Origin: JBHHZM01 sp046758065
GTDB lineage: Bacteria; Pseudomonadota; Alphaproteobacteria; JAAXGF01
DNA: 27,732 nucleotides
Reading direction: 5' to 3'
NCBI GenBank assembly: GCA_046758065.1
Contig: JBHHZM010000028.1
Span: forward strand, 1 to 27,732
Part shown: positions 1-6,385 of the stretch, piece after piece
Layout of the letters: each line of letters opens with the position of its first letter
How positions within the stretch are numbered: the first letter of the stretch is position 1
Made by a program: the position numbers and the translations under genes
Notes under the pieces: generated by a model
Database searches by the model: none
Told to the model about the DNA's origin: nothing
What the model saw: the letters and a program-made list of their open reading frames with translations, nothing else

Positions 1-817
1 CGCCGAGGATGACGTTGAAGAACGAGCGGTTCATCCCCTTGCACATGATGTAGCTGAGGATCGCGCCCGAGGAGCCGACCAACGCGCCGGTGACGATCAG
101 GAGCACGTTCTCGAGGGTGAAGCCAATGCCCGCCGCCGCCCAGCCCGAGTACGAGTTGAGCATCGAGATCACGACCGGCATGTCGGCGCCGCCGATGGGA
201 ATGATGATGAGCACGCCGAACAGGAAGGCGAGCGCGGTCATCGCCCAGAACGACGCCTCGCCCTGCCCCGTAACGAAATAAAACCCCAGCACGATGATCA
301 CGACCCCGAGCAGCAGGTTCACAAGATGCTGGCCGGGAAACACCACCGGCGCGCCGCTCATCAGTCCCTGCAGCTTGGAAAACGCGATCACCGAGCCCGA
401 GAAGGTGATGGCGCCGATGACGATGCCGATGCTCATCTCGATCAGGCTGGCGAACTTGATGGCGCCGACGCTGCCGATGCCGTAGGCGTCGGGCGCGTAG
501 TATGCCGCCGCGGCGACCAGCACCGCCGCCATGCCGACCAGGCTGTGGAACGCGGCAACGAGCTGGGGCATCGCCGCCATGTGGATGCGCAGCGCGACGA
601 CCGTGCCGATGGCGCCGCCGACGACCAGACCGGCGAGGATGACGCCGTAACTCAGCACCTCCGGATTGAGCAGGGTGGTGACGATGGCGAGCGCCATGCC
701 GGCGATGCCGAACAGGTTGCCGCGCCGCGCCGATGTCGGCGAGGACAGCCCCTTCAGCGCCAGAATGAAGAAGATCGAAGCGACGAGATAGGCGATCGCC
801 GAGAGATTCGCAGACAC
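1..817 (-). CDS. pntB: NAD(P) transhydrogenase beta subunit PntB, partial (C-terminus off the window)
   Basis: This is the N-terminal 272 codons of the membrane and NADP(H)-binding subunit of the proton-translocating transhydrogenase, which makes NADPH from NADH using the proton gradient at the inner membrane. The visible protein starts SANLSAIAYLVAS and is almost all hydrophobic helices. It carries stretches typical of PntB: a run reading LSSPTSARRGN, the HMAAMPQLVAAFHSLVG segment, and, near the window edge, GSSGAILSYIMCKGMNRSFF. The start is GTG at 815-817, because the conserved N-terminus begins there and no in-frame ATG fits better. It lies 13 bases after the pntAb stop, so it is the third gene of a pntAa-pntAb-pntB operon. 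The C-terminal NADP(H)-binding domain is not in the window. Family assignment is firm. Confidence 0.95.
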   Translation of the reverse strand, partial: MSANLSAIAYLVASIFFILALKGLSSPTSARRGNLFGIAGMALAIVTTLLNPEVLSYGVILAGLVVGGAIGTVVALRIHMAAMPQLVAAFHSLVGMAAVLVAAAAYYAPDAYGIGSVGAIKFASLIEMSIGIVIGAITFSGSVIAFSKLQGLMSGAPVVFPGQHLVNLLLGVVIIVLGFYFVTGQGEASFWAMTALAFLFGVLIIIPIGGADMPVVISMLNSYSGWAAAGIGFTLENVLLIVTGALVGSSGAILSYIMCKGMNRSFFNVILG

Positions 818-830
818 CGCTCGCGCCCCG

Positions 831-1130
831 TCAGCTCTTCTTCTTGAACATCTGCAGCATGCGCTGGGTCACCGTGAAGCCGCCGAAGATGTTGACCGCG
901 GCGAGCGTCACGGCGACGAAGCCGGCGATCTTCGAGAAGCTCATGCTCTCCGGTCCGGCGGCGATCAGGGCGCCGACGATGATGACGCTCGAAATCGCGT
1001 TGGTCACCGACATCAGCGGCGTGTGCAGCGCCGGCGTCACGCTCCACACCACGTAATAGCCGACGAACACCGCGAGCACGAAAATCGTTAAGCGGAAGAT
1101 CAGCGGATCGACGGCGGCGACGGCTTCCAT
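831..1130 (-). CDS. pntAb: NAD(P) transhydrogenase subunit PntAb (small membrane part of alpha)
   Basis: This 99-residue protein matches the C-terminal membrane portion of the E. coli PntA chain, which in many alphaproteobacteria is a separate polypeptide. It has a short N-terminus, a first hydrophobic segment around residues 12-30 (FRLTIFVLAVFVGYYVVW), the conserved TPALHTPLMSVTNAISS motif at about 32-48, two further hydrophobic segments, and a basic tail ending FKKKS. It sits in the inner membrane and, with PntB, forms the proton channel. It begins 18 bases after the pntAa stop and ends 13 bases before pntB, so the three genes are very probably cotranscribed. Length is normal for the split form. 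Confidence 0.95.
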   Translation of the reverse strand: MEAVAAVDPLIFRLTIFVLAVFVGYYVVWSVTPALHTPLMSVTNAISSVIIVGALIAAGPESMSFSKIAGFVAVTLAAVNIFGGFTVTQRMLQMFKKKS

Positions 1131-1148
1131 GGCGGTCTCCTCGATCGG

Positions 1149-2291
1149 TTACGACGCGGCGAGGATGGGATGGACGATCTCGCCGTCGCGGGTCAGCGTC
1201 ATGTTCTTGACGATCTCGTCGTCCCAGTCGATGGCCAGCGTCCCGTTCTCCTTGTCCACGATCAGGGCGAGGACGTTCAGGAGGTTGCGGGCGTAGAGCG
1301 CCGATGTGCTGGTCGCCGCCTCGGCCGGCAGATTGGTCGGGCCGAGGATGGTGACGCCATGCTTCTCGACCGTCTCGTCGGGCTCGCTGAGCGCGCAGTT
1401 GCCGCCCGCGACCGCCGCCATGTCGACAATCACCGAACCCGGCTTCATGTCCTTGACCATCTCTTCGGTGATCAGCAGCGGCGCCGGTTTGCCCGGGATC
1501 AGCGCTGTGGTGATGACGATGTCCTGCTTCTTGAGGGTTTCGTGGACCAGTTCGCTTTGGCGGCGCTTGTAGTCCTCGCTCATTTCTCGGGCGTAGCCGC
1601 CTGCGGTGGCGCCGTCCTCCTCGACCGGAACTTCGATGAAGGTGGCGCCGAGGCTCTGGACCTCTTCCCTGACCGCCGGCCGCACGTCGAACGCCGAGAC
1701 GATCGCCCCGAGACGCCGTGCGGTCGCGATCGCCTGCAGACCGGCGACCCCGGCGCCGAGCACCAGCACCCGCGCCGGCGGCACGGTGCCGGCGGCGGTC
1801 ATCATCATCGGGAACACCCGGCCGAAGGCGGACGCGGCCTCGATCACCGCCTTGTAACCGGCGATGTTGCTCTGCGACGACAGTGCGTCCATCGACTGGG
1901 CGCGGCTGATTCGCGGCATCAGTTCCATGGCGAAGGCGCACAGCCCGCGGGCGGCGTAATCCTGCGCCTGCGCGCGGTCCGCCAGCGGCTCGAGCAGCCC
2001 GATCAGCAGCGCGCCCGGTTTCATCATCGCCGTCTCGTCGGCGCCCTCGCCGGCGCGCAACGGACGCCTGACCTTGAGCACCACGTCGGCCGCGCCGTAG
2101 AGCGCGGCGGCGTCGGCGGCGATCGTGGCGCCGGCGGCGGCGAAGTCGTCGTCGGAGACGCCTGCGCTCGTCCCCGCGCCCGTCTCGACCACCACTTCGA
2201 CGCCCATGGCGACGAGCTTTTTGACCATGTCGGGAGAGCCGGCGACGCGCGCCTCGCCCGCGCGCCGTTCCTTCGGAATGCCGATCCTCAT
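1149..2291 (-). CDS. pntAa: NAD(P) transhydrogenase subunit PntAa (NAD(H)-binding alpha 1)
   Basis: This 380-residue soluble subunit binds NAD(H) and passes hydride to PntB. It begins MRIGIPKERRAGEARVAGSP, the standard start of this family. The reading frame stays open for 80 more codons upstream, but that extension is low-complexity and unlike the family, so ATG at 2289-2291 is preferred. The RAQSMDALSSQSN loop lies at about residues 130-142 and the dinucleotide-binding GAGVAGLQA at 179-187. An alanine dehydrogenase/PNT fold is expected throughout. The separate chain ends before the membrane part, which is encoded by the next gene. It is the first gene of the operon and faces away from the TPR protein gene at 2507. 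Confidence 0.96.
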   Translation of the reverse strand: MRIGIPKERRAGEARVAGSPDMVKKLVAMGVEVVVETGAGTSAGVSDDDFAAAGATIAADAAALYGAADVVLKVRRPLRAGEGADETAMMKPGALLIGLLEPLADRAQAQDYAARGLCAFAMELMPRISRAQSMDALSSQSNIAGYKAVIEAASAFGRVFPMMMTAAGTVPPARVLVLGAGVAGLQAIATARRLGAIVSAFDVRPAVREEVQSLGATFIEVPVEEDGATAGGYAREMSEDYKRRQSELVHETLKKQDIVITTALIPGKPAPLLITEEMVKDMKPGSVIVDMAAVAGGNCALSEPDETVEKHGVTILGPTNLPAEAATSTSALYARNLLNVLALIVDKENGTLAIDWDDEIVKNMTLTRDGEIVHPILAAS

Positions 2292-2337
2292 GCGCTCTGC
2301 CTTGCGCCCCCTGATTGCGCCGCCCCGGCGGCGGCAC

Positions 2338-2366
2338 ACAATGCCTTGTTCCAACGCGTTTGCCAA
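2338..2366 (-). promoter_or_regulatory. Possible pnt operon promoter
   Basis: On the minus strand TTGGCA (2361-2366) and CATTGT (2338-2343) are separated by 17 bases. The -35 matches the sigma-70 consensus at five of six positions. The -10 is weak, so this is only a candidate. It would start transcription about 40 bases before the pntAa ATG. Confidence 0.35.
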
Positions 2367-2493
2367 GGAACGAGACCGGGAGACCGTCGATTTTTTGTGG
2401 ATCGCCGCCGGCCGGCGACGGGCCGCGCCATGCCATGGCGGACCATGGCGACCCTCGGCGACTTGCGCTAGGGTGCGGTCGTTCGCGCCGCGC

Positions 2494-2509
2494 GGAGGAG
2501 ACCGGCTTG
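2494..2509 (+). promoter_or_regulatory. Ribosome binding site deciding a TTG start
   Basis: GGAGGAG at 2494-2500 is followed after six bases by TTG at 2507. No ATG or GTG lies in the same frame at a suitable distance. This is the main reason to place the TPR protein start here. Confidence 0.7.
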
Positions 2510-4150
2510 AGCGACAGCGATTCGACCGCAACGGGTGACACGCCCAGCGATGTCCGCGACCGTCTCGCGACCGCCGCGGCGCAGTTTCGCGCCGGCCGTC
2601 CCGACCAGGCGGAGCGCCTGTGCCGCCGCATCCTCGAGACCTCGCCCGGACAGGCCGACGCGCTTCACATGCTGGCGGTCGTCGCGCGGCGCGCCGGCCG
2701 CCGCGCCGAGGCGGTCGGATTGGTCGAACGGGCGCTCGCCGCCCGGCCCGACTTCGCGCCGGCGCATTACACGCGCGGCGCCCTCTGCGTCGACCAAGGC
2801 CGGCTCGACGTCGCCGCCGAAGCGTTCGCCCGCGCCGCCGCGCTCAAGCCCGATTCGGCCGACGCGCACATCGCCCTCGGCGGCGCCTTGCGGCGTCTCG
2901 GCAAGCCCGCCGAAGCCGAGTCCGCGTTGCGCGCCGGTCTCGCAATCCGGCCCCGGGATCCGGGCGCGCATCTCAGGCTGGGCAACGCGCTCGCCGATCA
3001 GGACCGGCTCGCCGAAGCCGAGGCCGCCTACCGCGAGGCGCTCGCGCTGCGACCCGACTACGCCGAGGCCTTCATCAACCTCGGCAATCTGCTGCTCGAC
3101 ATGCTGCGGCTCGACGAGGCCGAAACCGCCTACCGCGAGGCGATCGCCCTGAGACCTAAGATGCCGCAGGCCCACAACAACCTCGGCAACGCGCTGCGCG
3201 ATCAGGGGCGGCTCGATGAAGCCGTCGCGGCCTACGGCAAGGCGGTCGAGCTCGCGCCGGCGCTCGCCGAGACGCATTACAATCTCGGCAACACCTTCGC
3301 CGAGCAGGGCGCGCACGACGCCGCCGCGGCGGCCTACCGGCGGGCGCTCGACTGCGACGCCGGCTACGTCCGGCCGCGCCAGGGCCTCGCCGCCCTCGCG
3401 CTGGCGCGCGGCGCACCGCGAAACGCCGTCGAGGCCTGCGACGCCTGCCTCGCGCGCGACCCCGGCAACCGGCAGGCGCTTGCCATCAAAGCGGCGGCGC
3501 TCGACGTGCTCGGCGAGCGCGACGCGGTGCGCGCGCTGATCGACTTCGACCGCCTGATCGCCCCGGTCCGCTGCGCCGCGCCCGCAGGCTTCGCCGACCT
3601 CGACGCGTTCAACGCCGCGCTCGCCGCGCATGCCCTCGACCATCCCACCCTGGCCTACGAACCGCTCAGCAAGGCGACCCGCTCGGGGCGGCAGACCCGC
3701 GAGCTCCTGGTCGAGCCCAAGGGCCCGGTGGCGCATCTCGAAATGATCATCGAGGACGCGGTCGCCGACTATCTGGCGGCCCATCCGGCCGACCCCGGCC
3801 ATCCCTTCCTCGCCCATCCGCCGGCGCGCTGGCGGCTCAACGTGTGGGCGACGGTGCTCGGCGCGCAGGGCCATCAGGCCGCGCACATCCACCCGGCGGG
3901 CTGGCTGAGCGGGGTCTACTACGTGCGCCTGCCCGCCGCCGTCGCGGCCGACGACGACGACGCCGGCTGGATCGAGTTCGGCGGCCACGACCCGGCCTCC
4001 AAGCTTACGGTCGAGCCCGAGCGCCGCCTCTACCGGCCCGAGGAAGGCCTGATGCTCCTGTTCCCGTCGTATTTCTTCCACCGCACGGTGCCGTTCGAAT
4101 CGGACGAGGCGCGCATCAGCATCGCCTTCGACGTCCTGCCGCTCGGCTGA
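2507..4150 (+). CDS. TPR-repeat protein with C-terminal 2OG-Fe(II) oxygenase-like domain
   Basis: This protein has 547 residues when read from TTG at 2507. That start is chosen because GGAGGAG (2494-2500) lies six bases upstream, whereas the open frame further upstream has no such site and overlaps the pnt promoter region. Residues of about 15-340 are roughly nine tetratricopeptide repeats (repeated A..Y..AL.L.P and LGN..... patterns), a protein-binding solenoid. Residues of about 360-547 resemble the putative 2OG-Fe(II) oxygenase family PF13759: HIHPAGWLSGVYYV gives H460 and H462, FPSYFFHRTVPF gives H525, and R536 in ARISIAFD would bind 2-oxoglutarate. The same two-domain layout is known in proteobacteria, but the substrate is unknown. 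No signal peptide is visible, so it is probably cytoplasmic. It is a monocistronic gene facing away from pnt. Confidence 0.85.
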   Translation: MSDSDSTATGDTPSDVRDRLATAAAQFRAGRPDQAERLCRRILETSPGQADALHMLAVVARRAGRRAEAVGLVERALAARPDFAPAHYTRGALCVDQGRLDVAAEAFARAAALKPDSADAHIALGGALRRLGKPAEAESALRAGLAIRPRDPGAHLRLGNALADQDRLAEAEAAYREALALRPDYAEAFINLGNLLLDMLRLDEAETAYREAIALRPKMPQAHNNLGNALRDQGRLDEAVAAYGKAVELAPALAETHYNLGNTFAEQGAHDAAAAAYRRALDCDAGYVRPRQGLAALALARGAPRNAVEACDACLARDPGNRQALAIKAAALDVLGERDAVRALIDFDRLIAPVRCAAPAGFADLDAFNAALAAHALDHPTLAYEPLSKATRSGRQTRELLVEPKGPVAHLEMIIEDAVADYLAAHPADPGHPFLAHPPARWRLNVWATVLGAQGHQAAHIHPAGWLSGVYYVRLPAAVAADDDDAGWIEFGGHDPASKLTVEPERRLYRPEEGLMLLFPSYFFHRTVPFESDEARISIAFDVLPLG

Positions 4151-4210
4151 AGCCGCTGACGGCGGTGGGGCCGACGGATCGCGCTGCGCCGACCGCCGCA
4201 ACGGGTTTTC

Positions 4211-4236
4211 GACGGCCCCGGCCAGGACCGGCCGTC
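4211..4236. terminator. Possible hairpin after the TPR gene
   Basis: A perfect 7-bp stem (GACGGCC at 4211-4217, GGCCGTC at 4230-4236) with a 12-base loop lies 60 bases after the TPR gene stop. There is no T-tract, so it is at best a weak terminator. Confidence 0.25.
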
Positions 4237-4299
4237 AGACCCGCGTCAGGGCACGACCGCCTTGTCGCGGAAAGCAGACCTTCGCGCCCCCGTTGCCGG

Positions 4300-4389
4300 G
4301 TTTTCGGTGGATTGCTTCTGCTTCACGCTCAAAGAGCGCACCCGTCGCCGAAGGCCCGTGTTCTTCGGCGGTTGAGCCTTTGCGGACAT
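4300..4389 (+). repeat. 90-bp direct repeat, copy 1 (outer side of redox operon)
   Basis: This stretch matches 6219-6307 in the same orientation with about 13 mismatches and one gap. It includes a 28-base identical core at 4351-4378 (reading AAGGCCCGTGTTCTTCGGCG and onward). Both copies end in a CGGACAT motif. The matching reading frames are broken relative to each other by the one-base gap, so the repeat is unlikely to be coding. The two copies bracket the cupredoxin-cytochrome operon exactly. Confidence 0.85.
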
Positions 4390-4444
4390 TCATTGGATCA
4401 GTCGATTCAGCAGGCCCGTGATCCTGGGGACGGTAGATTGAGCT

Positions 4445-4819
4445 TCACTTTCGGCCTTCGCATTTGCACAATTTTCTCAAATAGCGGACGAGTTGATCAA
4501 TCGTCGCTGCCGGCAGTGTTTTTCCCCAGGACGGCATCAGATCCGATTTGTCGACTGCGGCGCCCCCTTCGGTGATCGCCGATCGGAGTTCTTCGTCGCT
4601 CAGCTTTGCCATGAGTTCGGGGGAAGTGTGATTCATTGGTTGCACGGTCAGGCCGCCGGAAGTCCATGCAAGCCCTTCCCCGTTGCCGAGAGTGCCATGG
4701 CATTGGACGCAATAGAGACGGTAAACATTCTCCACCGTCTCTGTCGGGGCCGCGGGGGAAGGCAGGGCGGAGATCGCGGTAACGATCACGAGGAGCCGAG
4801 GAAGTTCGAACGGCTTCAT
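4445..4819 (-). CDS. Exported monoheme cytochrome c
   Basis: This 124-residue class I cytochrome c begins with a hydrophobic export signal (about residues 1-23, ending near PSPAAP). The heme-binding motif is C37-V-Q-C40-H41, and M95 in DLMPSWGK is the likely distal ligand. The domain has the usual single-heme length and ends in a basic, cysteine-containing tail (LCKCEGRK). ATG at 4817-4819 overlaps the stop of the diheme gene as ATGA, with GGGAGGG just upstream, so the two are translationally coupled. The frame is open further upstream, but that part only shadows the diheme gene. It probably takes electrons from, or passes them to, the upstream-encoded carriers in the periplasm. The actual partner enzyme is unknown. 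Confidence 0.9.
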   Translation of the reverse strand: MKPFELPRLLVIVTAISALPSPAAPTETVENVYRLYCVQCHGTLGNGEGLAWTSGGLTVQPMNHTSPELMAKLSDEELRSAITEGGAAVDKSDLMPSWGKTLPAATIDQLVRYLRKLCKCEGRK

Positions 4820-5532
4820 TTCGACCCTCCCTGCGACTGCTTCATGGAAATGATGAACAAGGTCAGCATTTCTCTTTTCCTGTGGGACATCTCGATCCGG
4901 GGCATCCAGGTCATCGGATCCCAGTATTGGGGGTTTTCGATCTGCGCATAGACCCAGTCGGGATTCAGCCGGTTGCCGGCGTCCCTGAGGTCGGGGCCGG
5001 TGACCCCTCCCATCGTTCTTTTCCCGAAGGTGATAGCGTGACACCCGATACAGGGAAGTTTCTTTCTGAATAACCGCAGCGCCTTGTGCTTGCGTAGTTT
5101 TTTCTTGGGATCGACAACGCCGGCCTTCAGGTTCGGGTCTTTCAGCGTCATCAGGTAATCGGCGACGGCCTCGGCCTCCGGTTGCGAGAGCTTCGTTGGA
5201 CACGGGGCGACACTCTCCTTGCGGATATTATCCTTCTTGTCCTTGGTGACGATGTTCTTGAGGTAAATCACGCCCGCCGGCCGAATGAGGGTCGGCTTCT
5301 GAAGCCACCCGACCAGCCAGGTACGGTTGAATTTGCTGCCGGCATAAAAAAGATCGGGTGCCCGGCGTTTCAAGAGGGCATCGAAAGTGTTGGGTGAGGG
5401 GCCGCTCAAGTTATGACAGGATACGCAGCTTTTCCCGACCAACGCCGCGCCGTCGATGGCGGCTGCGCCGGCGGCATGAACGCATACGAGCAGGCCGAGA
5501 AGCGCGCCGCTCAGACTACGCGAAATCGCCAC
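4816..5532 (-). CDS. Exported diheme cytochrome c with unusual first heme domain
   Basis: This 238-residue protein starts with a signal peptide (about residues 1-25, ending AAGAAA). It has two cytochrome c domains: C36-V-S-C39-H40 and C161-I-G-C164-H165. In the second domain M207 or M210 (DPMTWMP) can be the distal ligand. In the first, the segment that normally reads MP...LS..E is VAPCPTKLSQPE, so no methionine is present and C111 lies close to the expected place. The linker (about residues 138-158) is very lysine-rich. The start is GTG at 5530-5532, preceded by GGTGAGGTG; an ATG two bases upstream is in another frame. It lies 75 bases after the cupredoxin gene. A periplasmic electron-transfer role is clear in kind; its reaction is unknown. 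Confidence 0.88.
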   Translation of the reverse strand: MAISRSLSGALLGLLVCVHAAGAAAIDGAALVGKSCVSCHNLSGPSPNTFDALLKRRAPDLFYAGSKFNRTWLVGWLQKPTLIRPAGVIYLKNIVTKDKKDNIRKESVAPCPTKLSQPEAEAVADYLMTLKDPNLKAGVVDPKKKLRKHKALRLFRKKLPCIGCHAITFGKRTMGGVTGPDLRDAGNRLNPDWVYAQIENPQYWDPMTWMPRIEMSHRKREMLTLFIISMKQSQGGSK

Positions 5533-5607
5533 ATTGACACCTCACCCTGTTTGCCAATGCGCGCGCACCACAGCCAATGTCGTCTCGGTCATCATCCGCC
5601 AACCGGC

Positions 5608-6093
5608 TCACATGATGATGATCGTGCCTTTCATACCCTTTTCACCGTGAGTCTTGCCGTCCTTGTACTTTACACTACAGTGGAGGTCGGTGATCGTTCC
5701 CGTCGCGACGGGAACCAGCCACCATTCGGTGGTGCCGCCGGGAAGAACCTCGATCTCGCGAACCGCGCCCTTGATCTCGGCAATTGCTTTCGCTCCGGGG
5801 CCAAGATCGTCCATGACCTGGACCTTTCGCGTCCAGACCTTGCTGGCGAAGGCGAGGGACGTGAAGTAGTGCTTGCTGTTGCTGGGATTGTGAATCACCA
5901 GCTTGTACAGCTTGCCGGTCTCGAAAGTCAGTTTGTCAGGATGATAACGATGTGCGTCGACGCCGTCCTTTCCAAGGTCAATGCGTACCGTCACCGGGTC
6001 CTGTTCGGAAAGATCGCCACCGGCCTGTACCGGAAGGGCGAGCATCGACGCGGCGCCACATAAAATTGCCGCCAATGCTATTGTTTTGCGCAT
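5608..6093 (-). CDS. Exported cupredoxin (blue-copper-like protein)
   Basis: This 161-residue protein has a clear signal peptide (residues 1-24, cleavage probably after PVQA). The rest is rich in beta-type sequence. The type 1 copper ligands are all visible: H75 in NSKHYFT, C139 in TDLHCSV, H149 and M154 in THGEKGMKG. The H-x4-M spacing equals plastocyanin, but C139 and H149 are nine residues apart, against two in plastocyanin, so the copper loop is unusually long. It would be a periplasmic electron carrier or copper-binding subunit. It is the first gene of a three-gene operon with two cytochromes c. Codon use includes AT-ending codons that the flanking genes avoid. It is not a recognisable azurin, pseudoazurin or plastocyanin. 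Confidence 0.85.
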   Translation of the reverse strand: MRKTIALAAILCGAASMLALPVQAGGDLSEQDPVTVRIDLGKDGVDAHRYHPDKLTFETGKLYKLVIHNPSNSKHYFTSLAFASKVWTRKVQVMDDLGPGAKAIAEIKGAVREIEVLPGGTTEWWLVPVATGTITDLHCSVKYKDGKTHGEKGMKGTIIIM

Positions 6094-6149
6094 CGTCCTG
6101 CCCTTTCATTCTGGTCTTAGCGGACATTTCCCAAATAACACTCCCTCAG

Positions 6150-6155
6150 TTTGTA
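6150..6155 (-). promoter_or_regulatory. Candidate -10 box of the cupredoxin-cytochrome operon
   Basis: TACAAA on the minus strand lies 57 bases before the cupredoxin ATG. No good -35 hexamer is present at the usual distance, which is what is expected if an activator bound at the FNR-like site replaces it. Confidence 0.4.
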
Positions 6156-6176
6156 ACAACACGGCCGATCGAGTCA

Positions 6177-6190
6177 TTAACCCAGATCAA
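6177..6190. promoter_or_regulatory. FNR/DNR-like palindrome
   Basis: TTAAC-CCAG-ATCAA matches the FNR/DNR/Anr consensus TTGAT-N4-ATCAA at eight of ten positions. Its centre is about 40.5 bases upstream of the start point predicted from the TACAAA box, close to the -41.5 used by class II FNR-type activators. This suggests oxygen- or NO-responsive control of the redox operon. A chance match is possible, as one half-site is imperfect. Confidence 0.45.
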
Positions 6191-6218
6191 TTTGTCCGTC
6201 ATTTTCGGCCAATGGCCG

Positions 6219-6307
6219 GTTTTCGGTGGAGCGCTTGCGCATCACTTCAAAGAGCGCACCTGGCGCCAAAGGCCCGTGTTCTTCGGCGGTTGAGCCAGCA
6301 CGGACAT
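6219..6307 (+). repeat. 90-bp direct repeat, copy 2 (inner side of redox operon)
   Basis: This is the second copy of the repeat at 4300-4389, in the same orientation, with the identical 28-base core at 6269-6296. It lies between the redox operon promoter and the adenylate cyclase gene. Confidence 0.85.
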
Positions 6308-6385
6308 CCGGCTCGGGTTTGAATCGAGGCTGCCAATCATGTTTCATGCCGTTAGGATGCTCTGAGAAACCCACCGGAGATCGGC

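Larger units (their letters stand above)
6094..6385. other. Divergent intergenic region, cupredoxin operon / adenylate cyclase
   Basis: These 292 bases hold the leader and promoter of the redox operon on the minus strand, the FNR-like site, the second copy of the 90-bp repeat, and the adenylate cyclase leader. The motif CGGACAT, which ends the repeats, also occurs at 6121-6127, and TTTGTCCGTC at 6191-6200 resembles its complement. No coding sequence is supported here. Confidence 0.7.

Noticed and set aside
1170..2471. 433-codon open frame opposite pntAa
   Set aside because: Antisense shadow of a firmly identified gene, with low-complexity composition.
4300..4389. Possible small gene in the 90-bp repeat (minus-strand frame beginning MSAKAQPPKNTG)
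   Set aside because: The two copies fall out of frame with each other after a one-base gap and have different stops, so selection for protein is not evident.
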